A stretch of 36,654 nt of DNA, from NCBI GenBank assembly GCA_002720375.1, contig PBIE01000009.1, positions 32,687 to 69,340 of the forward strand, written 5' to 3'. The translations under genes were made by a program, and so were the position numbers. Below the pieces are notes generated by a model, which made no database searches, was not told the DNA's origin, and worked only from the letters and a program-made list of their open reading frames with translations. Numbering within the stretch: position 1 is the stretch's first letter; every line of letters starts with the position of its first letter. Source of the DNA: Crocinitomicaceae bacterium (GTDB lineage: Bacteria > Bacteroidota > Bacteroidia > Flavobacteriales_D > Sanyastnellaceae). Of the stretch, positions 1 to 8,120 are shown piece by piece.

Positions 1-587
1 AGCTTGTTCTCAACGTCCTTCATGGTGCTGTGAATCGTAAAACTCTGCTCCGGCGTGTGAACGACGACATAGTCTTTCAGCGCCTCTATGAAAAGCAGCT
101 CATCATAATCAATCTTCATCAGGCGGCTGCGATTCTTGACAAAGAGATACTCCGCGGTCTCTTTGTGCTCAGCCATATTGCGGAGAAACTCATTCTCTAA
201 GCGCGCTTCCTGCTCCTTAGAAAATTTGTGCATTGCCATCTCAATGCTCGTCTGCAAATCGACATCTTTAAAAGGCTTCAGAATGTAGCCGTGAGGCTCA
301 GCCAACTTGGCCTCTCCCAAAGTGCTCCGATCCGCATATGCAGTCAGAAAAATAATGGGCACATCTAAAGTTCGCTTGATTTCCTCTGCCGCAGCAATAC
401 CGTTCATGTCTCCTTTAAGCATGATATCCATGAGGACCACGTCTGGACGATAACGAACAGCCAAATCAATGGCGTCCTCGCCGTTGTCGGCAGTGGCCAC
501 AACGTTGTATCCTATCTTCTCGAGGGTCTGCTCGATGTCTTTGCGAACGATGCTCTCGTCCTCGGTCACCAGAATGTTGATTGACAT
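1..587 (-). CDS. LytTR-family response regulator (3' end cut by window)
   Basis: The 195 visible residues are a receiver domain followed by the start of a LytTR DNA-binding domain, so this is probably a transcription regulator controlled by phosphorylation. Receiver hallmarks are visible: the acidic pair E9/D10, phosphoacceptor D54 in VVLMDIML, T82 in IIFLTAYA, and K104 in YILKPFK. From about residue 146 the sequence YLFVKNRSRLMKI followed by LLFIEALKDYVVVHT matches the beginning of LytTR domains; the rest lies beyond base 1. The ATG at 587 follows the kinase stop by 59 bp on the same strand, and the upstream in-frame ATG at 650 runs into a stop after 14 codons, which supports this start. It is probably the partner of the adjacent multi-PAS kinase; the pairing is inferred from position. 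Confidence 0.93.
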   Translation of the reverse strand, partial: MSINILVTEDESIVRKDIEQTLEKIGYNVVATADNGEDAIDLAVRYRPDVVLMDIMLKGDMNGIAAAEEIKRTLDVPIIFLTAYADRSTLGEAKLAEPHGYILKPFKDVDLQTSIEMAMHKFSKEQEARLENEFLRNMAEHKETAEYLFVKNRSRLMKIDYDELLFIEALKDYVVVHTPEQSFTIHSTMKDVENK

Positions 588-646
588 ATTTGCGCTGGTT
601 CAGGTTCAGTGCCAACCTGTCGAATCATTCGATAGAAGCGCTCGCT

Positions 647-2896
647 TCATCCGTCAAACAGGTTTTTTGGCCGCCGAAAGCTAACTAAAAAGCGCGTTCC
701 TTCGTCACTTTCTGCCAAGAGTTCCGCATCAAGCTGCTCACTCAATGCCTGAACAAGGTATAAACCCAACGAGTCGCGCCCGCTCCAATCAAACCCCTTT
801 GGCAACCCCACACCGTCGTCACAAACCTCAATTTGAATTTCCTCCTCTTCAGGGTTGTCCTTCACGGGTCTTGAACGCAAACCAACAGAAATGGTGCCCT
901 TTTCTCTACCCTCAAACGCGTATTTCATCGCATTTGAAACCCACTCATTCAAAATAAGACCGCAAGGAATAGCCTGATCCAATGGCGCTTGAAGGTCCTC
1001 AAGCTCTGTTTCCAGTTTCACCTGAGTACTGGATTGATAACCCTGAATAATGTTGCCTGCAATCCGAGTGAGATAAGATGGAAACCCAATGTTCGACACG
1101 TCTGTGTTCTGATACAACGTCTCGTGAATGATGCTCATCGTTGAAACGCGGTTTTGGATTTCCTCCAGTCCTGTAATGGTCTTCTCGTCGTTTACAAAGT
1201 TCTTCTGGAGGTTGAGTATCGAATTGATGATTTGGAGGTTGTTCTTGACCCTGTGGTGCACCTCCTGTAGAAGGATTTCCTTCTCCTTTAAGGCCCCCCG
1301 AATGGCTTTGTCTATTCGCTTCCGCTCCGTTATATCATACGCAATAGCACTAATTTCAGGTGTTCCCTCGACCAGTTCAATGGGATTCAAGAACAACTGA
1401 AGCCACCGCCGATCGTCCCCCTTTCCCTCGGGAACAATGGCCCATTCAAATCGCTGAGGAGTTCCACTTACGGCCCGAGCAAATCGGTCTTCAAGGTCAA
1501 ACCCATTCCACTCCTGACTTTTCCGAACCGCATCAGACAAGCGATTACTTAGGTCCTCCATTGACTTACCGTCCCTTTCGTCATCGCCGCCGAGCCACTG
1601 GATGAAGTTTCGGTTGGCGCTTGTTACAATGTGTCCTGCAGTCGCTGTCCAAATCACAAAATCCTCCCCGGACTCAACGATGCTCCGCATTCGTGCGGTG
1701 GCGCTTTTCAATGCCGCTTCCGCAGCGATACGCTGTTCAATTTGTTGTGTCAACTGTTGGTTTGCCTCTTCAGCCAACTCAGCGCGTATTCGCTCCTGCA
1801 TAAGGGAATGCCGGTCTGTAACATCGGAAAGGTTGACTTGCACCGCGGGCTGGCCATCAAAAATGGTCAGCCTCCATTTCAGTGTAATCCGCTTTTTATT
1901 CGTCGGAAGCTCCAACTCCCATTCCTCCACATCCCGACCTTGACGGGCTTCCGACGAACAAAACAAAGCGAGTTGTCTATGCTCTTCTGGAAACATCGAT
2001 TCAAAGCGCATGCCCTCCAACACATTGGAATCTCCCTTAAACAGTTTCTCCGCAACAGGATTGGCATATCGAATCAAATCGTCCACAAGAATCAAGATTC
2101 CATTAGGTGAGCTCTGAACGAGCAGCCTAAACCTCTCCCTTTCTTGAATCAGGTCGTATTCAATCCGCTTGCGGTCCGAAATGTCATACATCATCCACAC
2201 TTCCGAGCCATCCTCCAAGCGTCCCTTACCGATATCCAGATTCAACACCTCTCCGTTGCGATTCTGCATCATCCAATCGCCACGATCAAACACCCCGCTT
2301 CCATCAATTGGTTCAAGATTTCCAATTCTCCGCAACCCGAGCTGACCGACGGGGTCACCAATAACTTCCTCGGCGTGATCAACGCCCAGCATGGCTAAAA
2401 AACGAGAGTTCACATCCAAAACCACCCCACCTTTAATTTGAACGATTGCCTCCTGAGCGATATCGTTTAATCTGCGGTAATGCGCTTCTCTATCCTGCAG
2501 CGCCTGCTGTCGGAAACGTGACTCACTGATGTCAGTGATTTGCACCAAGTCTGTGAATCCTGGCCCAGGAGACAGCCTCAGTTCAACGTGAAACGATTCT
2601 CCCCCTGTCCGAACAGCCATCAGCTCCAACCGAAGCAATGTTCGATCCACAACAGGAACACACTCCCATCGAACATCAAAATAGGTCCGGTCCTCAGCAC
2701 GCCAAGTCAACCAGCCTCCATCAAACCAATCGGGATCTTCCGGCAACCCAGCCTTCCAATCAAACAAGAACACCGCGTGGCGATTTGCCTTAATCACTTT
2801 TCCATCGCGAACCAAAATCACGGCTGATGGCAATTGATCCATCCAATCCCCCGGCCAATCGCCGGCGTTCTTGCCGTTTTCTCCGCCCATTGTCAT
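647..2896 (-). CDS. Cytosolic multi-PAS sensor histidine kinase, HisKA_2 type
   Basis: A 749-residue kinase that probably senses an intracellular signal and phosphorylates the adjacent response regulator. It has about four PAS-like units (roughly residues 20-125, 140-245, 255-365 and 400-525) and then a HisKA_2 dimerisation/phosphoacceptor segment EILLQEVHHRVKNNLQII, with H547/H548 as the candidate phosphorylated histidine. A HATPase follows, with N box NEWVSNAMKYAF at 650-661, G1 DDGVGLP near 693 and G2 DSLGLYLV near 708. No membrane segment or signal peptide is seen. The open frame continues to 3049, but that extension lies inside the upstream MORN gene; the ATG at 2896 overlaps that gene's TGA as ATGA, so I chose it (another ATG lies at 2890). 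The ligand is not predictable from sequence. Confidence 0.92.
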   Translation of the reverse strand: MTMGGENGKNAGDWPGDWMDQLPSAVILVRDGKVIKANRHAVFLFDWKAGLPEDPDWFDGGWLTWRAEDRTYFDVRWECVPVVDRTLLRLELMAVRTGGESFHVELRLSPGPGFTDLVQITDISESRFRQQALQDREAHYRRLNDIAQEAIVQIKGGVVLDVNSRFLAMLGVDHAEEVIGDPVGQLGLRRIGNLEPIDGSGVFDRGDWMMQNRNGEVLNLDIGKGRLEDGSEVWMMYDISDRKRIEYDLIQERERFRLLVQSSPNGILILVDDLIRYANPVAEKLFKGDSNVLEGMRFESMFPEEHRQLALFCSSEARQGRDVEEWELELPTNKKRITLKWRLTIFDGQPAVQVNLSDVTDRHSLMQERIRAELAEEANQQLTQQIEQRIAAEAALKSATARMRSIVESGEDFVIWTATAGHIVTSANRNFIQWLGGDDERDGKSMEDLSNRLSDAVRKSQEWNGFDLEDRFARAVSGTPQRFEWAIVPEGKGDDRRWLQLFLNPIELVEGTPEISAIAYDITERKRIDKAIRGALKEKEILLQEVHHRVKNNLQIINSILNLQKNFVNDEKTITGLEEIQNRVSTMSIIHETLYQNTDVSNIGFPSYLTRIAGNIIQGYQSSTQVKLETELEDLQAPLDQAIPCGLILNEWVSNAMKYAFEGREKGTISVGLRSRPVKDNPEEEEIQIEVCDDGVGLPKGFDWSGRDSLGLYLVQALSEQLDAELLAESDEGTRFLVSFRRPKNLFDG

Positions 2897-4458
2897 TGAT
2901 CGGTTTTGGCTCCATTGACTTTGACAATCCTGCCCGCGGCATACTGTCGAATCAACTTTACGTTTCCCGAACTGTCGAAATATCGCCAATTGCCGTTTCG
3001 CAACCCACCCTTGTACGACCCAATCCACTCCCGCATACCCGTAGGCCAATACCCCACATGCTCTCCTGTTGGAATGCCCGCCACAAACGCTCCCTCAAAA
3101 ACGACTTTGCCTTGAGAATCCATGTGGACCCATCGGCCGTCCAATTCACCATCCACATACTGACCTACGCGACGGTCGTCATTCACGTGCTCGATCCAAT
3201 CGCCTTGTTTCTTTCCTCGCTCATATATGCCTACAGCCAATGTATCACCCACCAAAGACCATTCCGTAAACAAGCCGTTTTCTTTTCCCTTTCGGTACCG
3301 CTCATCGCGATGCTTACTCCCGTTAATGTGGTACCAAATCCAACGGCCGTGCCACAGACCTGCTTGAAAACCGCCCTCTTGCTCAAGTCGACCATCTCGG
3401 GCAAAAAACCGCCAATCACCATCCCGTAAACCTTCCAAATACGTTCCCTCAGCTCGGGTTTCGCCTTCTGGCCAAAATTCAATCCAAGGCCCTGTTCTTC
3501 GACCGAGGCTGTCCAACATACCAGTTGCTCGCAACATCCCCTCACGAAAAACTTTCACTTCCACCAGGTACCCTGACTCATCGTAATATCGGTGGGCACC
3601 CATCGGTACGTTCTCTCGCCAAGGACCAGACCGAGAAATCTGTCCATTAGAATGGTATGATTTTCTCAAATCCAATGCCACTGCCTGAGGCGCATCTTCT
3701 GCGATTTCACCGCGATGCCAGGTTTCTGTCCCCTCTAAATCCCCTTGGCGTGAAAATCGTTTGAAAACCCCTTCCTTCAATCCCTTTTCCCATGGTCCTT
3801 CCTCTCGAATGCGACCATTTGGCCAAAACGTAAGCCACTTCCCTGTCTTCCTTTGTTTATCGTCAAATCGATTCACCTCTTCTACCCAGCGAAGCAAATC
3901 GTTTCTGTACCCCATTCTTAGAATGATCCTTCTTGGTTCATTGTCCTCTTCTGATGCGTATTCTAAGGCCACACCTTCCCTCTTCCCTTGCACCCAAGGA
4001 ACCATTTTCACAACCGCACCGCGTTCATCCAAAATGCGCTCTGGACCTTGCAAAAGGTCCGAAACCCAAATGCGGCTCCTGCGCCTTACCCCTGTAGTAT
4101 CCCAACTGACCTCCTCCCCTTCCTTCTCTCCTCCTTTATAGTGAAGGCTCGTCTCCAGTCTCCCAGCTTCATCATAAAACACCCATTCTCCCTCTAACTC
4201 ACCGTTTCGCCGGTTTCCCTCACTCTTCCGCACACCATTTTCATAAAATGAACGCCAATACCCTTCTGGAATGCCATCCAACAACACACCCTCGCTGCTA
4301 ATTGATCCGCTTTCAAATCGGTATTGAACCGTGACCGAATCTTGGCACAAAATCACCTCCGAGCTGGCAAACAGCACCGAAAGAAAGCCGAGAATTCGAA
4401 ACAAAAACACGGATGCAAGTTGCCACACTGAATCAAACGATGACACAGTCCATTTCAT
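2893..4458 (-). CDS. MORN-repeat (MORN_2/YwqK-like) exported protein
   Basis: A 521-residue protein made almost entirely of MORN-type repeats of about 20-25 residues, recognisable by units such as GYWRSFYENGVRKSEG, GKWLTFWPNGRIREEG, GPWIEFWPEGETRAEG and GNWRYFDSSGNVKL, spaced from about residue 60 to 505. Residues 15-38 are hydrophobic and end in a small-residue/Cys stretch (ASSEVILCQ), consistent with a signal peptide or signal anchor. MORN_2 proteins of this kind are common in Bacteroidota and mostly uncharacterised; no enzymatic motif is visible. The stop codon overlaps the kinase start by 4 bp (ATGA), so the three minus-strand genes form one transcription unit with this protein first. A role as an envelope sensor or as an output of the two-component system is inference only. 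Confidence 0.88.
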   Translation of the reverse strand: MKWTVSSFDSVWQLASVFLFRILGFLSVLFASSEVILCQDSVTVQYRFESGSISSEGVLLDGIPEGYWRSFYENGVRKSEGNRRNGELEGEWVFYDEAGRLETSLHYKGGEKEGEEVSWDTTGVRRRSRIWVSDLLQGPERILDERGAVVKMVPWVQGKREGVALEYASEEDNEPRRIILRMGYRNDLLRWVEEVNRFDDKQRKTGKWLTFWPNGRIREEGPWEKGLKEGVFKRFSRQGDLEGTETWHRGEIAEDAPQAVALDLRKSYHSNGQISRSGPWRENVPMGAHRYYDESGYLVEVKVFREGMLRATGMLDSLGRRTGPWIEFWPEGETRAEGTYLEGLRDGDWRFFARDGRLEQEGGFQAGLWHGRWIWYHINGSKHRDERYRKGKENGLFTEWSLVGDTLAVGIYERGKKQGDWIEHVNDDRRVGQYVDGELDGRWVHMDSQGKVVFEGAFVAGIPTGEHVGYWPTGMREWIGSYKGGLRNGNWRYFDSSGNVKLIRQYAAGRIVKVNGAKTDQ

Positions 4459-4652
4459 GATTTTCCCATCACCTCTATCTATTCTCTTCTTTTTAAAAAA
4501 AGATTAGTCATTGTCATAGGCCCGTTGAAACAGAGGATAACATTTAAGACCTTGATTTGGTACTAAACGTCATACACAGAAAAAAGCCATTCATCAACCC
4601 GTTTTGCACGAAATGAATACTCTGGCTTTCATCGATTTAAATCAGATTTCCA

Positions 4653-4665
4653 CTAAACTGTTTAG
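4653..4665. repeat. 13-bp palindrome, possible operator
   Basis: CTAAACTGTTTAG is a perfect inverted repeat with 6-bp arms and a single central base, in the AT-rich divergent intergenic region. The left arm heptamer ACTAAAC also occurs 90 bp upstream. The symmetry is seen; operator function is a guess. Confidence 0.3.
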
Positions 4666-4772
4666 CTTGTTAAATAATAAGGGTTATCGCAAGTAGTTCA
4701 AGTTTTTGCTGTGGACAGACGGTGTTTTTCGGTGAAGATGAATGGGATAAAAACGGGGCTTTTTTTGCTCGG

Positions 4773-4801
4773 TTTGTCCGGCAAATAATCAAGCCGGCAA
4801 A
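4773..4801. repeat. Bulged inverted repeat upstream of rpiB
   Basis: The arms TTTGTCCGGC and GCCGGCAAA pair with one bulged T around a 10-nt loop. There is no U-run after the stem on either strand, so it does not look like an intrinsic terminator. It starts inside the 16-codon mini-ORF at 4738-4788 and lies about 110 bp before the rpiB start, so it could sit in the 5' UTR. Confidence 0.35.
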
Positions 4802-4910
4802 AGGGTGAAACGGCCAAATTTTTTTACGCTCGGGTTACCCACACAAAATCGTGCGAATTCACAATGGAATGTGCATTGGAGAATGGAAGACTCGGGTTCA
4901 ACTTGCAGAC

Positions 4911-5339
4911 ATGAGGATTCACTTGGCCAACGACCATGCAGCGGGCGATCTAAGGGCTGCTCTCCTGCCCTGGTTACGCGAGCGCAACATCGATATTATC
5001 GACCACGGAACAACCGACGGATCAAGCGTGGACTATCCAGATCACGCACATCCCTTAGCCGAAGGCGTGTCAAAAGATGGGGTCAAAGGCATTCTCATCT
5101 GCGGCAGTGCTAATGGTGTGGCGATGACAGCAAATAAACACCCTGATATAAGGGCTGCCATTGCTTGGAGACCGGATATAGCGCGTTTGGCACGGGAGCA
5201 TAACGACGCGAATGTGTTGTGTCTGCCCGCGCGCTTTCTTGCTATACCTGATGCGCTAGATTGCGTTGCTTCTTTTTTGGACACGGCGTTTGAGGGGGGC
5301 AGACACGCTCGCCGAGTAGAGAAAATTGCCTGCTCATGA
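4911..5339 (+). CDS. rpiB: Ribose-5-phosphate isomerase B (RpiB/LacAB family)
   Basis: A 142-residue protein, close to the usual RpiB length. It should interconvert ribose 5-phosphate and ribulose 5-phosphate in the non-oxidative pentose phosphate pathway. The start MRIHLANDHAAGDLR aligns with the family N-terminus (D8/H9 binding the sugar), C64 in GILICGSANGVAMTANK is the expected catalytic cysteine, and EHNDANVLCLPAR (H97) and RHARRVEKI (H132) match the family. The open frame extends upstream to 4851, but the ATG at 4911 gives the conserved N-terminus. The second glycine of the usual GSGN/GTGIG loop is alanine here. The stop overlaps the next start as ATGA, coupling it to the M28 peptidase. 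Confidence 0.93.
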   Translation: MRIHLANDHAAGDLRAALLPWLRERNIDIIDHGTTDGSSVDYPDHAHPLAEGVSKDGVKGILICGSANGVAMTANKHPDIRAAIAWRPDIARLAREHNDANVLCLPARFLAIPDALDCVASFLDTAFEGGRHARRVEKIACS

Positions 5340-6922
5340 ATTGCCGTGTCTTTTTTGTTGTAATGGCCGCGGCATCCATAAATGCGGTCTTTGCGCAGAC
5401 GCTCAAACACGCAGAGTTCGGCGTGCCGTGGTCGGAAACCATTACGCCAGGGGAATTGTCCAATCATCTGCACATTCTGGCTGCCGACAGCATGGAGGGC
5501 CGAGAAACGGGAAAGCGAGGTCAACGCATGGCGGCAGATTACATCGCACAGCATTTTAAATCTGTCGGGCTTTTGCCTGTCAGTGGCTCGTACACGCAAG
5601 AGGTTCCCCTCAGGGTGTCTCAATTGAAGGGTGGCGTGTTGACCATTGATAGTCAACAATTTCTGTACAAAACAGATTGGGTACCCTACCCTGGAATAGA
5701 GGTCTCCGAGATAGAAGGTCAAGTGGTGTTTGTCGGGTTTGGAATTCAAGACAAAGACGCGGGGTGGGATGATTACGCTGGCATGAACGTCAAAGACAAG
5801 GTGGTCATCTTTATGGCAGGAGAGCCGGGGAACTCCAAAAAAGGATATGCCTTGACAGGCTCAAAAGAGCCAAGCTCATGGGGTTCTAGGAGAAATTCTA
5901 AGCGTGAGATTGCCGACAGTTTGGGAGCATCAGCCGTGATTGTGGTAACTGAAGAATACGCCACGTTAAAATCGCGTTTTCTTCCTTGGTTGAGTCGAGA
6001 GAGAATGCGTTTGGATGTGGACAGAAAGGGAGAGGGAACAGACGTGCCAACGCTTTTGATGAATCCGTCTTCTTTATTGGCCCTAACGGGGTGGAAATCT
6101 TTGGACCATGCGAGAAAGAAATGGCCCAAACGAAAGCTGGCCAACGTGTCATTTGGTGCGGGCAAAATTGCTTTGGCACGAAAGGATGAAAAGGTCGTGG
6201 CACACAATGTCTGGGGCATGATTCCGGGAAAAGACAGCACGCTGGCCGAAGAGATTGTGGTCTTAACAAGTCATTACGATCATGTGGGGGTAGACAAGAG
6301 TGGGGAGGTCTACAATGGGGCGGATGACGATGGCAGTGGTACCGTGAGTTTGTTGGAAAATGCGGAAGCTTGGATGGAGGCCACCAAAGCTGGTGAGGGT
6401 CCGAGCCGAAGCGTTCTGTTCATGGCCTTTGTGGGTGAGGAAAAGGGCCTTCTCGGCTCCGAGTGGTATAGCGATCACCCAGCGTTTGAATTGGAGCAGC
6501 ACGTGTGTGACCTGAACATGGACATGGTCGGCCGGTTTGACGAGGCCCACGCCGATGATGACCGATACGTTTACTTGATAGGAAGCGATAAGCTTTCTAG
6601 TGAGCTGCACGACATTAGCGAAGCGGTCAACAATGCGTACACGGGGCTTTCATTGGATTATACATTCAATGCCCCTGACGACCCAAACCGGTTCTATTAT
6701 AGAAGCGATCACTACAATTTTGCCAAGCATGGCATCCCAGTGATTTTTTATTTCAGTGGTGTACATGAGGACTACCATGGCGTTGGAGATACACCGGGCA
6801 AGATTCGCTACCCCAAAATGGCTGAAATCGGTAAGCTCGTGTTTTTGACCTCCTGGGAAATCGCCAACAGGGAGAAGAAGTTGGTAGTCGATCGGGTCAA
6901 CGATTTTCCAACGAACCGCTGA
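5336..6922 (+). CDS. Secreted M28-family metallopeptidase with PA-like domain
   Basis: A 528-residue zinc aminopeptidase-type enzyme, probably periplasmic or secreted. Residues 1-21 form a signal peptide ending in NAVFAQ. Residues about 110-260 look like a PA-type insert, and the M28 catalytic domain occupies about 285-515. All expected metal ligands of the family are present: H313 (TSHYDHVG), D331 (NGADDDGSGT), E369 (FVGEEKGLLGS), D396 (NMDMVG) and H481 (EDYHGVGDT), with E368 as the general base. The enzyme therefore looks intact. No C-terminal T9SS sorting domain is evident. It overlaps rpiB by 4 bp at the 5' end and overlaps the convergent lipoprotein gene by 26 bp at the 3' end. Substrate is unknown; family members cleave N-terminal residues from peptides. 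Confidence 0.92.
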   Translation: MNCRVFFVVMAAASINAVFAQTLKHAEFGVPWSETITPGELSNHLHILAADSMEGRETGKRGQRMAADYIAQHFKSVGLLPVSGSYTQEVPLRVSQLKGGVLTIDSQQFLYKTDWVPYPGIEVSEIEGQVVFVGFGIQDKDAGWDDYAGMNVKDKVVIFMAGEPGNSKKGYALTGSKEPSSWGSRRNSKREIADSLGASAVIVVTEEYATLKSRFLPWLSRERMRLDVDRKGEGTDVPTLLMNPSSLLALTGWKSLDHARKKWPKRKLANVSFGAGKIALARKDEKVVAHNVWGMIPGKDSTLAEEIVVLTSHYDHVGVDKSGEVYNGADDDGSGTVSLLENAEAWMEATKAGEGPSRSVLFMAFVGEEKGLLGSEWYSDHPAFELEQHVCDLNMDMVGRFDEAHADDDRYVYLIGSDKLSSELHDISEAVNNAYTGLSLDYTFNAPDDPNRFYYRSDHYNFAKHGIPVIFYFSGVHEDYHGVGDTPGKIRYPKMAEIGKLVFLTSWEIANREKKLVVDRVNDFPTNR

Positions 6923-8120
6923 CAGCAGAGGTAAACTTGGCGACCTCTATTTCGTAAGCGGGTCCCATTGCTGGTCCATTGAAACCGCTGTGAATCCAGG
7001 GAGCGTCTTGGCCTTCTCGGTGGACAACAGCTGTGGGGAAACTGACCACGCGGTTGAGAAAAGGAAGGGCCTTTTGCGCTTCGGTTTTTGATGCTGGCCC
7101 CACAAGGGTAATGCGCCAATTCGGGCGGCCGTTGTCCACCCCCATTTGTTCTGAATAGCGGGATAAACGCTGCAGCGCAGTCGCTTTGCCTTGGTCGTTA
7201 TCTGCGCCTCGCTCGAACGCCAAGGTGTGAATCGTTAGCTCAGGGTGGCGGGCGCTGAGGTTCAAAAGCAGGCGGTGTTCGTCCATGCAGTTGGGGCACC
7301 AAGAGCCCATTACGCTCAAGACGTGGACGCCTTTTGCGCTTTTAGCGGTCCAATGGACGGAGTCTCCGTCGATTGATACCCCAGAGTATGCCAAAGGAAG
7401 CCCTGTCCACTGGGCTTTTGGGGCTTCAGCCAACCCATTGTCTGATGAGGAAATGCGTGTGCCAGAAAACGGGGTGGAATAGTGGTTTCCACTGAGGAAA
7501 ACTCCGTCTACGATGTCCCCTTGGGCCGAGAGGCTTCCTTTGAAGTAGAAAAGGTGCGCTCCGTCAAAGGTTTGAAGGCGCATTGCCCCTGATTCATTGA
7601 GGTTGCCGTGGAGGTAGCGGAAATCACCGGTTGGCGTGGCAATGCTCCCTCGGCAAAGGGTCCCTGCTTGCTGCAGGTAGAGTTGACCGAACCACGGGTC
7701 TTGTTCTCCGAAAGACAGCAACCAGGACAGGGTGTCATTGGACCAGTCGGGGGCGGCTTCTTGTGTTTGCTGTGGTTTCCATTGAACGGGAACCTTGTAG
7801 TCTCCAGAGCGCAGGTTGTCTTTCCAGTGCCCCGTATCATTGATTAGTGAAATGCTACCGTCGAACACGGGCACACTCCAAGCGTTGTCTATGGTGTCGG
7901 AGGGGATCAGGGTCAGCGATTCATCCGCGTTGTTTAGAACCAACGTGTCCGCGTACCAGTAGCCGGGAATGGCAACCGAGTCGGTGTCGTTGAGTTGGAA
8001 TATGAGGCTGCCATGGACATTGGGGGCTTTGGGCGCGCCCTGTTGCAGGCAGGCGGAAAGCAAAACGACCACAGCAGCCGGGGCCGCCATGGTCATTTTG
8101 AAGCGAGTGAGGGTCAACAT
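6897..8120 (-). CDS. Thioredoxin-fold (TlpA-like) lipoprotein
   Basis: A 407-residue protein. It starts with a lipoprotein signal peptide whose lipobox LLSAC puts the lipidated cysteine at residue 24. A long N-terminal region of about 230 residues follows that I do not recognise; such extensions (DUF4369-like) are common in Bacteroidota TlpA proteins. The C-terminal thioredoxin fold has the redox motif CPNC at 275-278 (MGSWCPNCMDEH) and the cis-proline in SFPTAVV near 362. It probably acts as a membrane-anchored thiol:disulfide reductant in the periplasm. The open frame runs to 8312, but the ATG at 8120 overlaps the upstream dehydrogenase stop (TGATG), so that start is preferred; ATGs eight and ten codons further on (8096 and 8090) are alternatives. 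Confidence 0.88.
   Translation of the reverse strand: MLTLTRFKMTMAAPAAVVVLLSACLQQGAPKAPNVHGSLIFQLNDTDSVAIPGYWYADTLVLNNADESLTLIPSDTIDNAWSVPVFDGSISLINDTGHWKDNLRSGDYKVPVQWKPQQTQEAAPDWSNDTLSWLLSFGEQDPWFGQLYLQQAGTLCRGSIATPTGDFRYLHGNLNESGAMRLQTFDGAHLFYFKGSLSAQGDIVDGVFLSGNHYSTPFSGTRISSSDNGLAEAPKAQWTGLPLAYSGVSIDGDSVHWTAKSAKGVHVLSVMGSWCPNCMDEHRLLLNLSARHPELTIHTLAFERGADNDQGKATALQRLSRYSEQMGVDNGRPNWRITLVGPASKTEAQKALPFLNRVVSFPTAVVHREGQDAPWIHSGFNGPAMGPAYEIEVAKFTSAVSGSLENR

Larger units (their letters stand above)
4459..4910. other. Intergenic region between divergent operons, 452 bp
   Basis: The only stretch over 300 bp without a convincing gene. It separates the minus-strand MORN/kinase/regulator operon from the plus-strand rpiB operon and must hold both promoters. 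It is more AT-rich than its flanks. I found no exact match to the Bacteroidota -7 element TAnnTTTG on either strand. It contains a 13-bp palindrome (4653-4665), a bulged inverted repeat (4773-4801), the heptamer ACTAAAC twice (from 4562 and from 4652), and a 16-codon ATG-initiated mini-ORF at 4738-4788. No tRNA or known RNA motif was recognised. Confidence 0.6.

Noticed and set aside
2897-3049. N-terminal extension of the kinase frame up to 3049
   Set aside because: Lies wholly within the MORN gene, and the ATGA junction at 2893-2896 gives a better start.
5042-5749. 235-residue minus-strand open frame across rpiB and the M28 gene
   Set aside because: Lies antisense to two clearly recognised genes and shows no domain or signal features.
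6500-6505. Other CACGTG hexamers (also 23020-23025 and 23649-23654)
   Set aside because: Flanking bases do not match the parS arms; hexamer alone is expected several times by chance.
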